Assembly (NCBI RefSeq): GCF_017875955.1
Contig: NZ_JAGINK010000001.1
Location: 3,192,501-3,256,500, forward strand
Length of the DNA stretch: 64,000 nt
Direction: 5' to 3'
Origin: Pseudomonas sp. BP8
Lineage (GTDB): Bacteria > Pseudomonadota > Gammaproteobacteria > Pseudomonadales > Pseudomonadaceae
Below, piece after piece: positions 27,441-35,399 of the stretch. The position numbers were made by a program, and so were the translations under genes. The notes beneath the pieces are model-generated. The model was not told where the DNA came from. It worked only from the letters and a program-made list of their open reading frames with translations, and searched no databases. Position 1 is the first letter of the stretch, and each line of letters opens with the position of its first letter.

Positions 27441-27867
27441 TCGAGATCTTGCCATTGCGCTCGACGATGGCGAATTTGATTTGCTCGACGGTTTCGATGC
27501 CTTGGCTGTCGCGTGCAGATTCGAGGATATCGTCCTCGGTCAGCCGTGCCCGGCGCATGCGTTGGTGAAGAAAGCGTCCGTGTTCCACCACCAGCGTTGC
27601 ATGGCCGTCGAGCAGACGTGCCAAAGGTCTGGAATTCAACTTGGCCAACGACAGACCAACATCCAGCACTATCAGCGTGGCAATCACCAGAACAGCGTTG
27701 GTAAAGGAAAAGTCTTCACCCAACAAAGCCTGCTGAGTCGCTTCGCCAATGATCAACAACAGCACGAAGTCGAACGTGGTCAGGTCGGCCAACGAGCGCC
27801 TGCCAGCCACACGAAACAGCAACATCAGGACAATGTACATGCCTGCTGCACGAAGGATGGAGTCCAT
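27424..27867 (-). CDS. DUF421 (YetF/YcaP-like) membrane protein
   Basis: 147 residues: three N-terminal transmembrane helices (MYIVLMLLFRVAGRRSLADLTTFDFVLLLIIGEATQQALLG is the signature), then a cytosolic DUF421 domain (LARLLDGHATLVVEHGRFLHQRMRRARLTEDDILESAR…). Family role is poorly known; Bacillus YetF homologues are spore-membrane associated. Nine bp after the preceding membrane-anchored gene, probably one operon. Confidence 0.85.
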   Translation of the reverse strand: MDSILRAAGMYIVLMLLFRVAGRRSLADLTTFDFVLLLIIGEATQQALLGEDFSFTNAVLVIATLIVLDVGLSLAKLNSRPLARLLDGHATLVVEHGRFLHQRMRRARLTEDDILESARDSQGIETVEQIKFAIVERNGKISIIPQE

Positions 27868-27876
27868 GTCACGCTC

Positions 27877-28383
27877 CTAGGGGTACAGGAAGGTAGTGAA
27901 ATGTACCGCGCTGCTCGGGGCTGCCCTGACACTGCCTTCAAAGGTGCCGACATAGTCGCTGCGCAGCGTCAGGTAGAGGGTGGCCACACCGGCTTCGCTG
28001 GTGCCAAGTTCCAGCAGCAGTGACTCGCCATGAGATCGCGACACCTTCGGCTCGGGCTGCAGGGTCTCGATACTGGCCTCCTGCAGTAAGGTTCCGCCCA
28101 GCAGCAGTATGACCGGCTTCCCGGGGGCGCCGCGAACTGTGATTCGCATGCTATCGGTACTGCCTGTACGGCTGAGCCGCTGATACTCGACCCGTACACG
28201 GCCGTCGCTACTCACGGCCTGGGCGTCACTGAGCTGACCATTGCCAAACAATCCGGCCAGGGCAAGCAACACGATCAGCACCAGCGAGTACCATCCAACC
28301 CGCTCGAAGCACCATACACGGCGCTGCATGGGCATGTCTTCCTCGACCGGGTGGTGCCTTGAGATCAGCTCGTCTTCGCGCAC
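27877..28383 (-). CDS. membrane-anchored protein paired with DUF421
   Basis: 168 residues from GTG 28383, or 152 from ATG 28335 (MPMQRRVWC, GAGGAAGAC just upstream), so the start is uncertain. One TM helix (WYSLVLIVLLALAGLF) followed by an extracytoplasmic beta-rich domain with little Cys. Directly upstream of the DUF421 gene, which is a recurrent partner arrangement in Pseudomonas and rhizobia as far as I recall. Function unknown. Confidence 0.6.
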   Translation of the reverse strand: MREDELISRHHPVEEDMPMQRRVWCFERVGWYSLVLIVLLALAGLFGNGQLSDAQAVSSDGRVRVEYQRLSRTGSTDSMRITVRGAPGKPVILLLGGTLLQEASIETLQPEPKVSRSHGESLLLELGTSEAGVATLYLTLRSDYVGTFEGSVRAAPSSAVHFTTFLYP

Positions 28384-28394
28384 GGCCTTAGCCC

Positions 28395-28900
28395 TCAGGC
28401 GCGCTCACCGCGCAGCCAGCGTTGGTGGTAGTGCACCAGGTGTGACAACCCGAACAATGCTCCCTGGCGGATGGTGTCTGCGCGGTCACCAAAGAAACGC
28501 TGCGTCCGGGTGAAAACGGCAAGCGGTTCGCCGGCGAATGCCCAGGCAAAGCAGACAGTGCCCGGTGCAATGCCGTCTTGCGGCTCTGGCCCTGCGACAC
28601 CGGTGCTGGCGATGGCAACCGTGGCGTCGCTCTCCTTCAACGCACCCAATGCCATTTCTCAGGCCACTGCCTCGCTGGTGAGCCCGTAGCGTTCAATGGT
28701 TTGTTGGCTAACGCCTACTAGGAGCCTTCTTTTGGCGCTGGGCGAATAAACGACGTAACCGCTTTCAAGTACTTCGCCGGTACCCGGTACTGCCGCCAGC
28801 AATAGACCATGGCGCCAGCTGTGCATGATTCGGCAGTGGTCAGGACAAAATTGTGGGTCCTTAGGTAGTCAAGCGCCTCGAATACTGGATCTTTAGACAT
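28395..28900 (-). pseudogene. CinA C-terminal domain (nicotinamide-nucleotide amidase-like), degraded
   Basis: ATG 28900 begins MSKDPVFEALDYLRTHNFVLTTAESCTAGA, the CinA/PncC signature. Near 28807-28815 the frame shifts; the next frame continues GLLLAAVPGTGEVLESGYVVYSP…GLTSEAVA, then hits an in-frame TGA at 28659-28661 where CinA has Arg (CGA to TGA), and resumes EMALGALKESDATVAIASTGVAGPE to 28395. Two independent lesions make inactivation more likely than a read error. Confidence 0.8.
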
Positions 28901-29080
28901 AGTGGGCCATCCGAATGCTGTTTTGCGATGGACGTGTGGCGGGCAAAGTTGGTTCAGTGTGCGTGGCGTCCATTCATCTACGCGGGATAAAGCTGCCTGA
29001 ACTTTGAACGGCACGCAGGCTTCCCTTTTATACGAGGCCATGGTTTTCGTGGCCTGTCATTTGGAATAGGAGAGGCGGTC

Positions 29081-29314
29081 ATGACCGAGCCTGTGACGTA
29101 TTTCTGGATCGCCGTGGCGGTGATCATTCTACTTGTCGATCTGTGGGCCATTGTCAGTGTCTTTCGCAGTGACAAAGCCGATGCGACCAAAGCGCTGTGG
29201 GCGCTGTTACTACTGGCACTGCCCATCGTCGGCCTGGCTATCTGGGGCATCATGGGGCCGCGTGGCATCAAGCGCGGGACGGGACCGTCATCCCCAGAAC
29301 ATAGTAAGGGGTGA
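29081..29314 (+). CDS. small PLDc_N-type membrane protein
   Basis: 77 residues with two transmembrane helices: YFWIAVAVIILLVDLWAIVSVFRS and LWALLLLALPIVGLAIWGIMGPR. The spacing and the W-G-P-R end match the phospholipase-D N-terminal (PLDc_N) mini-protein family. GGAGAGG precedes the ATG. Divergent from the cinA remnant. Role unknown. Confidence 0.75.
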   Translation: MTEPVTYFWIAVAVIILLVDLWAIVSVFRSDKADATKALWALLLLALPIVGLAIWGIMGPRGIKRGTGPSSPEHSKG

Positions 29315-29405
29315 AGCCAAACAGACGGCTTCGCGATGCGTTGTGTCTCAGCCAAATTTCACGAAAGAGGCTAATATTCGCAGGGAAACTAGCCTGGGCA
29401 TGGTA

Positions 29406-29629
29406 ATGGACAAGCGCACTTTCGTAGGAATGGTGAGGCCGGCGAGCCGCTGATCCAGCAGGCAGTGGACGCATTCCGTGCCTACCACGAGGCTCAGGAT
29501 TGTAGCGCTCCACCAGAGGAGGTTGAACGGCTCCGCCTGCTGGCTGAATCTCTGTTCCAGGCGGTCTCCGACTACCAGTTCCGGGTCATAGCCAAGGCTC
29601 GTGGCAAGGATTTGCCACCATTGCACTGA
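29406..29629 (+). pseudogene. short phage-type gene with a one-base deletion
   Basis: ATG 29406 reads MDKRTFVG, then shifts; adding one A in the A-run at 29429-29430 restores NGEAGEPLIQQAVDAFRAYH…VERLRLLAESLFQAVSDYQF…GKDLPPLH to TGA at 29627-29629, about 74 residues. I recall similar small proteins beside phage integrases in Pseudomonas, but have no function. Confidence 0.5.
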
Positions 29630-29674
29630 CCTGCTGATCGGCAATTCCCCGTACCAGGTTTCGCCTATAAGGTG

Positions 29675-29690
29675 CTGTATTTTTGTACAG
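29675..29690. promoter_or_regulatory. LexA (SOS) box
   Basis: CTGTATTTTTGTACAG matches the LexA consensus CTGT-N8-ACAG with an AT-rich centre. It lies 40 bp before the start of the small gene pair at 29730-30295, so those genes are probably induced by DNA damage. The match is direct; LexA control is inferred. Confidence 0.65.
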
Positions 29691-29729
29691 TGTTGGTACC
29701 CTGTGTATTTCCTCCTCGGTCGCCGCCGC

Positions 29730-29996
29730 GTGAATGGCGTGGCCATCCCCACCAGTCAGCTCAGGAAGATCACGCCGCTCCGGGCAGACATCCACATCGG
29801 CGACAATCACAGTGAGCCACTGGGCCGGGTCGCTACTCAGGCCTGGGTATTCAACCCGACCCCTGGGCCTGACGTGATACCCCGGCTGCACGATGCCAAG
29901 GTCAACGGCATGGCCCAACTCGGCATGAACATAAACGGCATCGAGGAGATCGGCGGCGTGGTGTACGCGCAGTCGTGGTGGTGCAAGGCAGAATGA
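29730..29996 (+). CDS. small phage-like hypothetical protein (SOS-linked)
   Basis: About 88 residues from GTG 29730 (an alternative GTG is at 29739; no good ATG in frame). Reads VNGVAIPTSQLRKITPLRADIHIGD…VATQAWVFNPTPGPDVIPRL, ending GVVYAQSWWCKAE. Translationally coupled to the next gene by ATGA at 29993-29996. The LexA box upstream and the integrase remnant downstream suggest a prophage or island origin. No function recognised. Confidence 0.5.
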   Translation: MNGVAIPTSQLRKITPLRADIHIGDNHSEPLGRVATQAWVFNPTPGPDVIPRLHDAKVNGMAQLGMNINGIEEIGGVVYAQSWWCKAE

Positions 29997-30295
29997 TGAG
30001 CCGACTACCGCGGGCCTGGCTGGACGAGCTCAACGACCAGTTCGCCCTGACCACCGATCCAGATAACCGAGCTGCCGTCCTGGCTGAGATGGCCATGGCC
30101 GCCCACCGGCGGGGGGAAGTGGACGCCGACCAGCTGTGCGAGATGCTCGAGTTTACCGAGGCGGCTCGGCTCTATGGCCTGAACGAGCACGAAGACATGT
30201 ACGCCTGCGGCCTGCGCGGCTACCACGATCCTCTGCCGGAATGGGGTGTCGAGGTGATCAAGGGGCAGTGCAGGGAGCCGCCTCTCTGTGGATAG
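29993..30295 (+). CDS. small helical phage-like hypothetical protein
   Basis: 100 residues from ATG 29993, overlapping the previous stop (ATGA). MMSRLPRAWLDELNDQFALTTDPDNRAAVLAEMAMAAHRRGEVDADQLCEMLEFTEAARLYGL… is mostly helical and acidic. Commonly found near Pseudomonas phage integrases as far as I recall. Not assigned a function. Confidence 0.6.
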   Translation: MMSRLPRAWLDELNDQFALTTDPDNRAAVLAEMAMAAHRRGEVDADQLCEMLEFTEAARLYGLNEHEDMYACGLRGYHDPLPEWGVEVIKGQCREPPLCG

Positions 30296-30444
30296 CTATA
30301 CAAAGGAAGGGAATCGGTCGGCAGAGTGCCGGGGAGGCCTGGCCAGGGCCATGACTTTTGAAGTGACGTTTGCCAGGATGCGTCCGTACGCGTGAAGCTT
30401 CGTTGCAGCGAAAGCAGGTCCGGAAGACCTGTGTTATCAAGTCA

Positions 30445-30759
30445 TTACCGTGGTTTGTTATGTATGGGGTGCAAGGGGTCGAGTGCTCTTAAGCCGATGT
30501 CCGGGTACGCGCCAATGGAGAATCGGTTTTCTTTACCGTGCAGCCGATACTTCAGGCGCCAGACCTTGGAAGGCGGTTTTCCGACCTTGCTAGATGCCCT
30601 CACCTCCAGGTAAAGACCAGGGATTTCTCCGTCAGCGTGTTTGCCAGGTTCGGACAGCGAGTGGATAAAGGCATCGCTGAGTTTTCGTCGAAAAAGGAGA
30701 GCTTCATCTGGGGGCATCGGTGGGGGCACCGTTTTTAACAAAGCGAGATTTGCCCCCAA
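30445..30759 (-). pseudogene. truncated P4-type tyrosine integrase (N-terminal arm only)
   Basis: 104 residues, of which the core LSDAFIHSL…GEIPGLYLEVRAS…KVWRLKYRLHGKENRFSIGAYPDIGLRA is the DUF4102 arm-binding domain of P4-like integrases. After IGLRA homology ends and the frame stops a few codons later; the core-binding and catalytic domains (about 300 residues) are missing and not found nearby. It begins 112 bp from the right border, the usual place for an island integrase. Without catalytic residues it cannot excise the element. Confidence 0.78.
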
Positions 30760-30870
30760 TTATGCCCCCGCGAGCTTCGGATTCCAATGGAATTGGACAG
30801 ACGGTATTGGACTGAGTTTCTACACAACTACTTGTTTATAATAGATTTTTTGGAGCTCAGTGGACGTCGG

Positions 30871-30903
30871 TTAGAGACTATCCGGATCCCCGAAAAACAT
30901 CTG
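30871..30903 (-). repeat. right island border within the mexT-like 3' end
   Basis: Encodes the last ten residues and stop of the MexT-like protein. Partner of 7758-7790: same peptide, seven synonymous base differences. The gene is intact here, so integration kept the protein sequence by supplying an island-borne 3' end (inference). Confidence 0.72.
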
Positions 30904-31785
30904 AATCCGCGACCGCAACCAACGCTCCGCCGGATCATTATCCTGCGCCCCCCGCCAGGCCATGTGCAGTTCGAAGCTGTTCACCTCGATGGGCAGATCC
31001 TCCGCACGCACACCCCCTCCAGCAGTCAATACCTCAGCCGTGTAATCCGGCACGGTGGCGACAATATCCGTACCTGTGAGCAAGCTGCTCAGGCCATTGA
31101 ACTGCGGCACTGCCAGCACCACGTGACGTTTGCGGCCGATCTCGTCGAGGGCTTCGTCGATAAAACCGGACAGATCCCCGGCAAACGACACCAACGCATG
31201 CGGGCGGACGCAGAAATCATCCAGGCTGATACTGCCGGGCATGCTGTCGGCGCGCAGCAATTTGGGCTTGCTGCGGCGCAGCACCTTGCGCTTGGCGTTG
31301 GCCGGCAGGTCGCTGGTGTAACTGACGCCCACCGAAATCTCGCCGGAGGCGAGCAGCGTCGGCATCAGCAGGTAGTTGACCCGGCGTACCACCAGGACGA
31401 TACCGGGCGCTTCGGCGCGGATGCGTTTGAGCAGCTGCGGCAACAGGGCGAACTCGGCGTCGTCAGACAGACCGATGCGGAACACCGAGGTGCTGGTGGC
31501 CGGGTCGAATTCGGCAGCGCGGCTGACCGCGGTGGAAATCGAATCGAGCGCGGGCGAGAGCAGGGCGAAAATTTCATGAGCCCGCGCCGACGGCTCCATG
31601 CTGCGCCCGGTACGCACGAACAGCGGGTCGTCGAACAGGTTGCGCAGGCGCGACAGCGCCGCGCTGATCGCTGGCTGGCCGAGGAACAGCTTCTCGGCGG
31701 CGCGAGTCACGCTGCGCTCGTGCATCAAGGTTTCGAACACGATCAGCAGGTTGAGGTCTACACGACGCAGGTCGTTACGGTTCAT
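30871..31785 (-). CDS. mexT: MexT-like LysR-type regulator
   Basis: 304 residues from ATG 31785. MNRNDLRRVDLNLLIVFETLMHERSVTRAAEKLFLGQPAISAALSRLRNLFDDPLFVRTGRSMEP is nearly the P. aeruginosa MexT N-terminus as I remember it; the effector domain (FRIGLSDDAEFALLPQLL, ISVGVSYTSDLPANAKRKVLR, VPDYTAEVL) also agrees. MexT activates mexEF-oprN and mexS under disulfide/electrophile stress. Here mexS-like lies divergent, 214 bp away, but the pump genes are not adjacent. Upstream in-frame sequence to 32184 runs into the divergent gene and is rejected. Confidence 0.75.
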   Translation of the reverse strand: MNRNDLRRVDLNLLIVFETLMHERSVTRAAEKLFLGQPAISAALSRLRNLFDDPLFVRTGRSMEPSARAHEIFALLSPALDSISTAVSRAAEFDPATSTSVFRIGLSDDAEFALLPQLLKRIRAEAPGIVLVVRRVNYLLMPTLLASGEISVGVSYTSDLPANAKRKVLRRSKPKLLRADSMPGSISLDDFCVRPHALVSFAGDLSGFIDEALDEIGRKRHVVLAVPQFNGLSSLLTGTDIVATVPDYTAEVLTAGGGVRAEDLPIEVNSFELHMAWRGAQDNDPAERWLRSRIQMFFGDPDSL

Positions 31786-31999
31786 CGATGCGTTTAGCCT
31801 ATTCGCCAAAGGTGGGGCAGGGGTGAATCTTAAGGCCAAAGGCTGGTAACCTGCACCGATTTGTGGGAGCCAATGCATGAATTTGCCTGGAGCCCAATCA
31901 ATGCCAGGCATGTCGACTATTAATGGCCACTGATGGTTAATCGACAAAAGCCCGGATAAAGTTCGTGGTAATACAAGTTTCACACTGGCGAGGTTTGCG
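31786..31999. promoter_or_regulatory. mexT/mexS-like divergent control region
   Basis: 214 bp containing the segment ATCAATGCC…GTCGACTATTAATGG (about 31900-31930), loosely resembling the nod-box-like MexT site (ATCA … GTCGAT … AC/TAT). The spacing is not exact, so this is a candidate only. Confidence 0.35.
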
Positions 32000-33022
32000 A
32001 TGTCCCGCATGATCCGATTCCACACCTTCGGCGCCGCCGATGTGCTGCGCTGCGAGGAGCAAGGCGACCGTTCGCCTGCCGCCGGCGAGCTGCAGATTCG
32101 CGTCGAAGCGATTGGCGTCAGTTGGTATGACGTGCTCTGGCGGCAGAACCTGGCACCGTCCAAGGCGCGCCTGCCGGCAGGCATCGGTCACGAGATGGCC
32201 GGGGTGGTAACTGCGGTTGGCGAAGGCGTCGATGACATTGCGGTAGGCGACCGGGTGGCGAGCTTCCCGGCTTCCAGCGCCAACGATCACCCGGTGTACG
32301 GCGATGTCATCGTACTGCCGCGCACCGCCATTACCCGCTACCCCGAGATCCTCACGCCGATCGAGGCCAGCGTGCACTACACGCCGCTGCTGATCGCCTA
32401 TTTCGCCTATGTCGACCTGGCTCGGGCCAAGGCCGGGCAGACGGCCTTGGTCACCGATGCCAGCCATTGCGCGGGGCCGGCCTTCGTACAGTTGGGCAAG
32501 GCACTGGGGCTCAAGGTGTTCGCTGCAACCAAGGAAGCTGACCAGCGCGACTACCTGCTCAGCCTGGGCGCGGACAAGGTGATTGTCACCGAAGAGCAGG
32601 ATCTGCTCATGCAGATTGGCAAGTACACCGATGGGCGTGGCGTCGACATGGTCCTGGATGGCCTGGGTGGGCCGCAGATGTCGCTGCTCGGCGATGTCCT
32701 GGCGCCACGTGGCAGCCTGGTGCTGTATGGCCTGCAGGGCGGCAACCAGACGCCGTTTCCGGCGTGTGCGGCGTTCCAGAAGAATATCCAGTTCTACGTG
32801 CATTGCATCGGTAACTTCATCGGCAAGCCGGAGTTGGGGATCAGCCAGGATCAGGTCGCCTTGCAGCGAGCGCTGCGCGATATCAACCAGTTCACGGCTG
32901 ACCAGTTGCTGACGCCGCAGATCATCAAGGTGTATCCGTTCGATCAGGTGGTGGCGGCGCATCGCTACATGGATGAATGCCCTTGTGGTGGACGGGTGGT
33001 GCTGGATATGGGGCAGGCTTGA
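32000..33022 (+). CDS. MexS-like zinc-type/quinone oxidoreductase
   Basis: 340 residues of the medium-chain dehydrogenase superfamily: GroES-like half (GIGHEMAGVVTAVGEGVDDIAVGDRV) and a Rossmann half (ALVTDASHCAGPAFVQLGKALGLKVFAATKEADQRDYLLSLGADKVI, GRGVDMVLDGLGG). The structural-zinc cysteine cluster is absent, as in quinone oxidoreductases. Divergent from the MexT-like gene; in P. aeruginosa MexS limits MexT activity, probably by removing an electrophile. That role here is inferred from the pair. Confidence 0.8.
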   Translation: MSRMIRFHTFGAADVLRCEEQGDRSPAAGELQIRVEAIGVSWYDVLWRQNLAPSKARLPAGIGHEMAGVVTAVGEGVDDIAVGDRVASFPASSANDHPVYGDVIVLPRTAITRYPEILTPIEASVHYTPLLIAYFAYVDLARAKAGQTALVTDASHCAGPAFVQLGKALGLKVFAATKEADQRDYLLSLGADKVIVTEEQDLLMQIGKYTDGRGVDMVLDGLGGPQMSLLGDVLAPRGSLVLYGLQGGNQTPFPACAAFQKNIQFYVHCIGNFIGKPELGISQDQVALQRALRDINQFTADQLLTPQIIKVYPFDQVVAAHRYMDECPCGGRVVLDMGQA

Positions 33023-33080
33023 GTAGGCGTGCGGGTGCCTTGACCATTGCGGTCATCTGACATTTTGGTTTGAGTCCATT

Positions 33081-33250
33081 GGGGCCGCTGCGCGGCCCTT
33101 TCGCGACACAAGGCCGCTCCCACAGAGATCGCGCCAGCTTGAGGTTTGGTGCAAGGCAGTTGCCCACAAAGGTGAACCGCGCCGCTCTTGAGGCATGCGC
33201 GGCCTCTGTGGGAGCGGCCTTGCGTCGCGAAATGAGGGCGCAGCCCTCAC
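33081..33250. repeat. inverted REP pair (BIME)
   Basis: Two oppositely oriented copies of the P. putida-type REP: CGACACAAGGCCGCTCCCAC at about 33105 and its complement at about 33209-33230, separated by about 80 bp. They lie 58 bp after the mexS-like stop and may act as a transcript-end structure. Confidence 0.75.
33099..33168 (+). repeat. 70-bp direct repeat, copy 1
   Basis: REP plus flank, repeated at 33392-33461 with two mismatches in 70 bases, showing a recent local duplication of a REP with its non-palindromic flank. Confidence 0.85.
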
Positions 33251-33391
33251 CGGCATCGCCTCCAGATACGATCCGTTCGCTCACTGCAATCCGGCCATGG
33301 CTACTTTGGGTTCATCCTTGGTAAGGAAACCGGCGATTACCCACTGGGAATGTGTGTGGTTGTGCGTCAGATGGTGAGGGCTTCGCCCTCA

Positions 33392-33461
33392 TTTCGCGAC
33401 ACAAGGCCGCTCCCACAGAGATCGCGCCAGCTTGAGATTTAGTGCAAGGCAGTTGCCCACA
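33392..33461 (+). repeat. 70-bp direct repeat, copy 2
   Basis: Second copy of 33099-33168 (68 of 70 identical). Unlike copy 1 it has no inverted partner downstream; it is preceded by a short hairpin GAGGGCTTCGCCCTC (33377-33391). Confidence 0.85.
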
Positions 33462-33956
33462 GGCGCTGTGTGTTGCGAGAGCGTAGCGGCCACAGTTCGT
33501 TCAGTGAACGTGATAATTGTCAGTTGATAGGTATTAGTCAGATCCTTCCTACGCAAGTAAGTTAATTTTCTTACAGAGCGCTCTCTCGTCGAAATTTCCT
33601 GTCTGAATAACGAATTCTCCGCTTTTACATTTGCGCTTGCCTCTCGGCAATTTCTCAGCTAAATCATTGCTGAAAGGTTTATTTAACCTTATCTGTAGCT
33701 ATTGTCCGTTCGATAAGATGGGCGCTGCCCAATGAGTTTAAGCAAAGGAACGAGTGGATGAGCATAGGCAGGCATGGCGGCAGTTGGGAGAGGGGGGTGC
33801 GGCAGGCTCGCTGGTTTCAGCGGCGTTCAATGGTGTGGCGACAGAGGCAATTCGTCATTTCCCAATTGTTTGTGGGAAATTTCTTATAAATAGAAACGCT
33901 TATTGATATTTCGCCCGCTTAAGTATTGAAAAGTACTCAGAAACAGGGAGTGCCCC
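33462..33956. other. AT-rich leader of the FAN1-region genes
   Basis: 495 bp without a gene. It is much lower in GC than its surroundings, with tracts such as GAAATTTCTTATAAATAG before 33897 and a hairpin ATTTCCC-N10-GGGAAAT (about 33858-33881). It probably holds the promoter of the 33957 gene and may attract an MvaT/H-NS-like silencer (inference from composition). Confidence 0.45.
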
Positions 33957-35327
33957 ATGAGTAACACCCATGATCAAGCTATGCACTTCATCTACCGGCA
34001 AGTGCTGGAAAGATTGTTGGAACATCTGACCCAGGCCCAGCGTGCCTCGTTGCAATTGCTGATTCAGCGCTTGCTGGTGGCAGCAGGTGGGGTGGACTAC
34101 GTCGGACAGTTTCAACTGGTGGTTGTCCACGGTCCCGACCGCAAAAGCGCGCTGTTGCTGGCCTGCCTACGTGCCGCGCAGTTGATCATCGCCCAGCGTG
34201 CGCCGGCCACCTTCCGGATGCGTGTGCTGGTAACGTCACTGCCGATTAGCGGCCCGGACAGCCTCAAGCACCATGAGCGGTGTTTTAGCCAGTTGTTCAT
34301 GCAGGATGATCCACGGATCGATCTGCTGATGATCCAAGGGCATGCGCTGGTGCCGTTCAGCAGTCGGCCAGTGACCAGCGCTGCCGAGTGGGCGCAAACG
34401 CGCGAGTCGTTGTTGCTGTTTGGTCACCTCAATCAGGGCCGCCCAGAAGCCATCTTCGGCAGCCGGCTGCACTTGCAACTGGCAGAAGCCCTTGACCGCA
34501 CCCTGGAGGGTCACGATGGGGTGGCCGCGCTGGTTACGATCATCCCGCAGCGCCAGCGCCAGCGTTATCTGGCCTGGTGCCGCCGATGCCTGCGGCTTGC
34601 CGGTGAGCCTGGCTTGAGTGCCAGCGGGGTGAACCTGGCCAGCTGGGCCGAGCCCTTGCGGCGGCTGCATGACCTGGTGGCAGCGCCGCTGGCTGCAGCC
34701 TGCGGCGTGCCGCCTCAAGCCGGCGGGCAGCACCTGCTGCGCGTGATTACCGTGGATGAACTGCTCCAGCCTGAAGGCGTGGATGACCAGCTGGAGCGCA
34801 TGTTGGACTTGCACTTTTCCGTAACGGCCTGCGATGCGCCTTTAGCCGGCTACTTCGAGGCGGATGCTTTGGCGCAATTGCGCCTGTTACGGGACCGCAT
34901 GCTGCTGCGCAAAGCACAGGGCAGGGATTTTCGCCTGGGCCTGAGGCGGCGCGGCAAAGTCGCTACGGTACTGCCGTTCGAGCGAGGTTCGACCCGCTTT
35001 CTGCAAGCCCTGGACCTCAATCACAATCAGTTGATCTGCCTGCTCTGCGCGCCATTTGCCAATCACGGCCGCGGACTTGCGGAATTTATCGAATGCTTTC
35101 ATCCCGGCATGCTCATCGCTGTGCCGCATCTGCACCGAGCCTTGCGAGGCAACCCTAGCCCGTCAGGGGTAACCCAGTGGCTGATGGAAATCAGTGGGCT
35201 GAGCCTGAAGCAGCTGAAAGCCATCTATGCGCGCCAGGTCGGGCAGCCGGCCAGGCGCATGCTGGTCAATCTGGCGCGCCGTGATCTGGCGCTTCGGCTG
35301 ATGGTGCCCGACGGTCGTGACCATTGA
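33957..35327 (+). CDS. unrecognised 456-residue protein upstream of FAN1
   Basis: 456 residues, soluble, Leu/Arg/Gln-rich, with no signal or membrane segment. Visible features: an alpha/beta first part (FQLVVVHGPDRKSALLLACLRAAQLII; RIDLLMIQGHALVPF), a middle section with paired arginines (PQRQRQRYLAWCRRCLRL), and a C-terminal helical part ending HTH-like (SPSGVTQWLMEISGLSLKQLKAIYARQVGQPARRMLVNLARRDL). GGGAGTG lies before the ATG. The FAN1 gene follows 72 bp later on the same strand. I cannot place it in a family; a DNA-linked or regulatory role is only suggested by its neighbours. Confidence 0.75.
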   Translation: MSNTHDQAMHFIYRQVLERLLEHLTQAQRASLQLLIQRLLVAAGGVDYVGQFQLVVVHGPDRKSALLLACLRAAQLIIAQRAPATFRMRVLVTSLPISGPDSLKHHERCFSQLFMQDDPRIDLLMIQGHALVPFSSRPVTSAAEWAQTRESLLLFGHLNQGRPEAIFGSRLHLQLAEALDRTLEGHDGVAALVTIIPQRQRQRYLAWCRRCLRLAGEPGLSASGVNLASWAEPLRRLHDLVAAPLAAACGVPPQAGGQHLLRVITVDELLQPEGVDDQLERMLDLHFSVTACDAPLAGYFEADALAQLRLLRDRMLLRKAQGRDFRLGLRRRGKVATVLPFERGSTRFLQALDLNHNQLICLLCAPFANHGRGLAEFIECFHPGMLIAVPHLHRALRGNPSPSGVTQWLMEISGLSLKQLKAIYARQVGQPARRMLVNLARRDLALRLMVPDGRDH

Positions 35328-35399
35328 TCTGGACCGCTTGCATGTAGTGGGTATCTGTATGTATAACCAGTGCCTGTCTCCTGCGCCTGACCTCGTACC

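Larger units (their letters stand above)
7758..30903. mobile_element. integrated genomic island (about 23.1 kb)
   Basis: Bounded by two protein-identical copies of a lysR 3' end (7758-7790 and 30871-30903), with a truncated tyrosine-integrase gene 112 bp inside the right border and transcribed inward. Cargo differs from the flanking catabolic genes: a toxin-antitoxin pair, an IS66 element, many short stress-type proteins, a large CheB-CheR sensor fusion, a GGDEF-EAL protein and phage-like genes with a LexA box. The integrase is broken and several cargo genes are frameshifted, so the element is probably fixed. Borders are directly seen; mobility is inference. Confidence 0.7.

Noticed and set aside
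31895..31935. MexT nod-box
   Set aside because: Parts of the motif are present but spacing does not fit the consensus, so it is listed only as a candidate region.
33099..33461. Possible CRISPR-like repeats
   Set aside because: Only two direct copies, 293 bp apart, clearly REP-derived; no cas genes.
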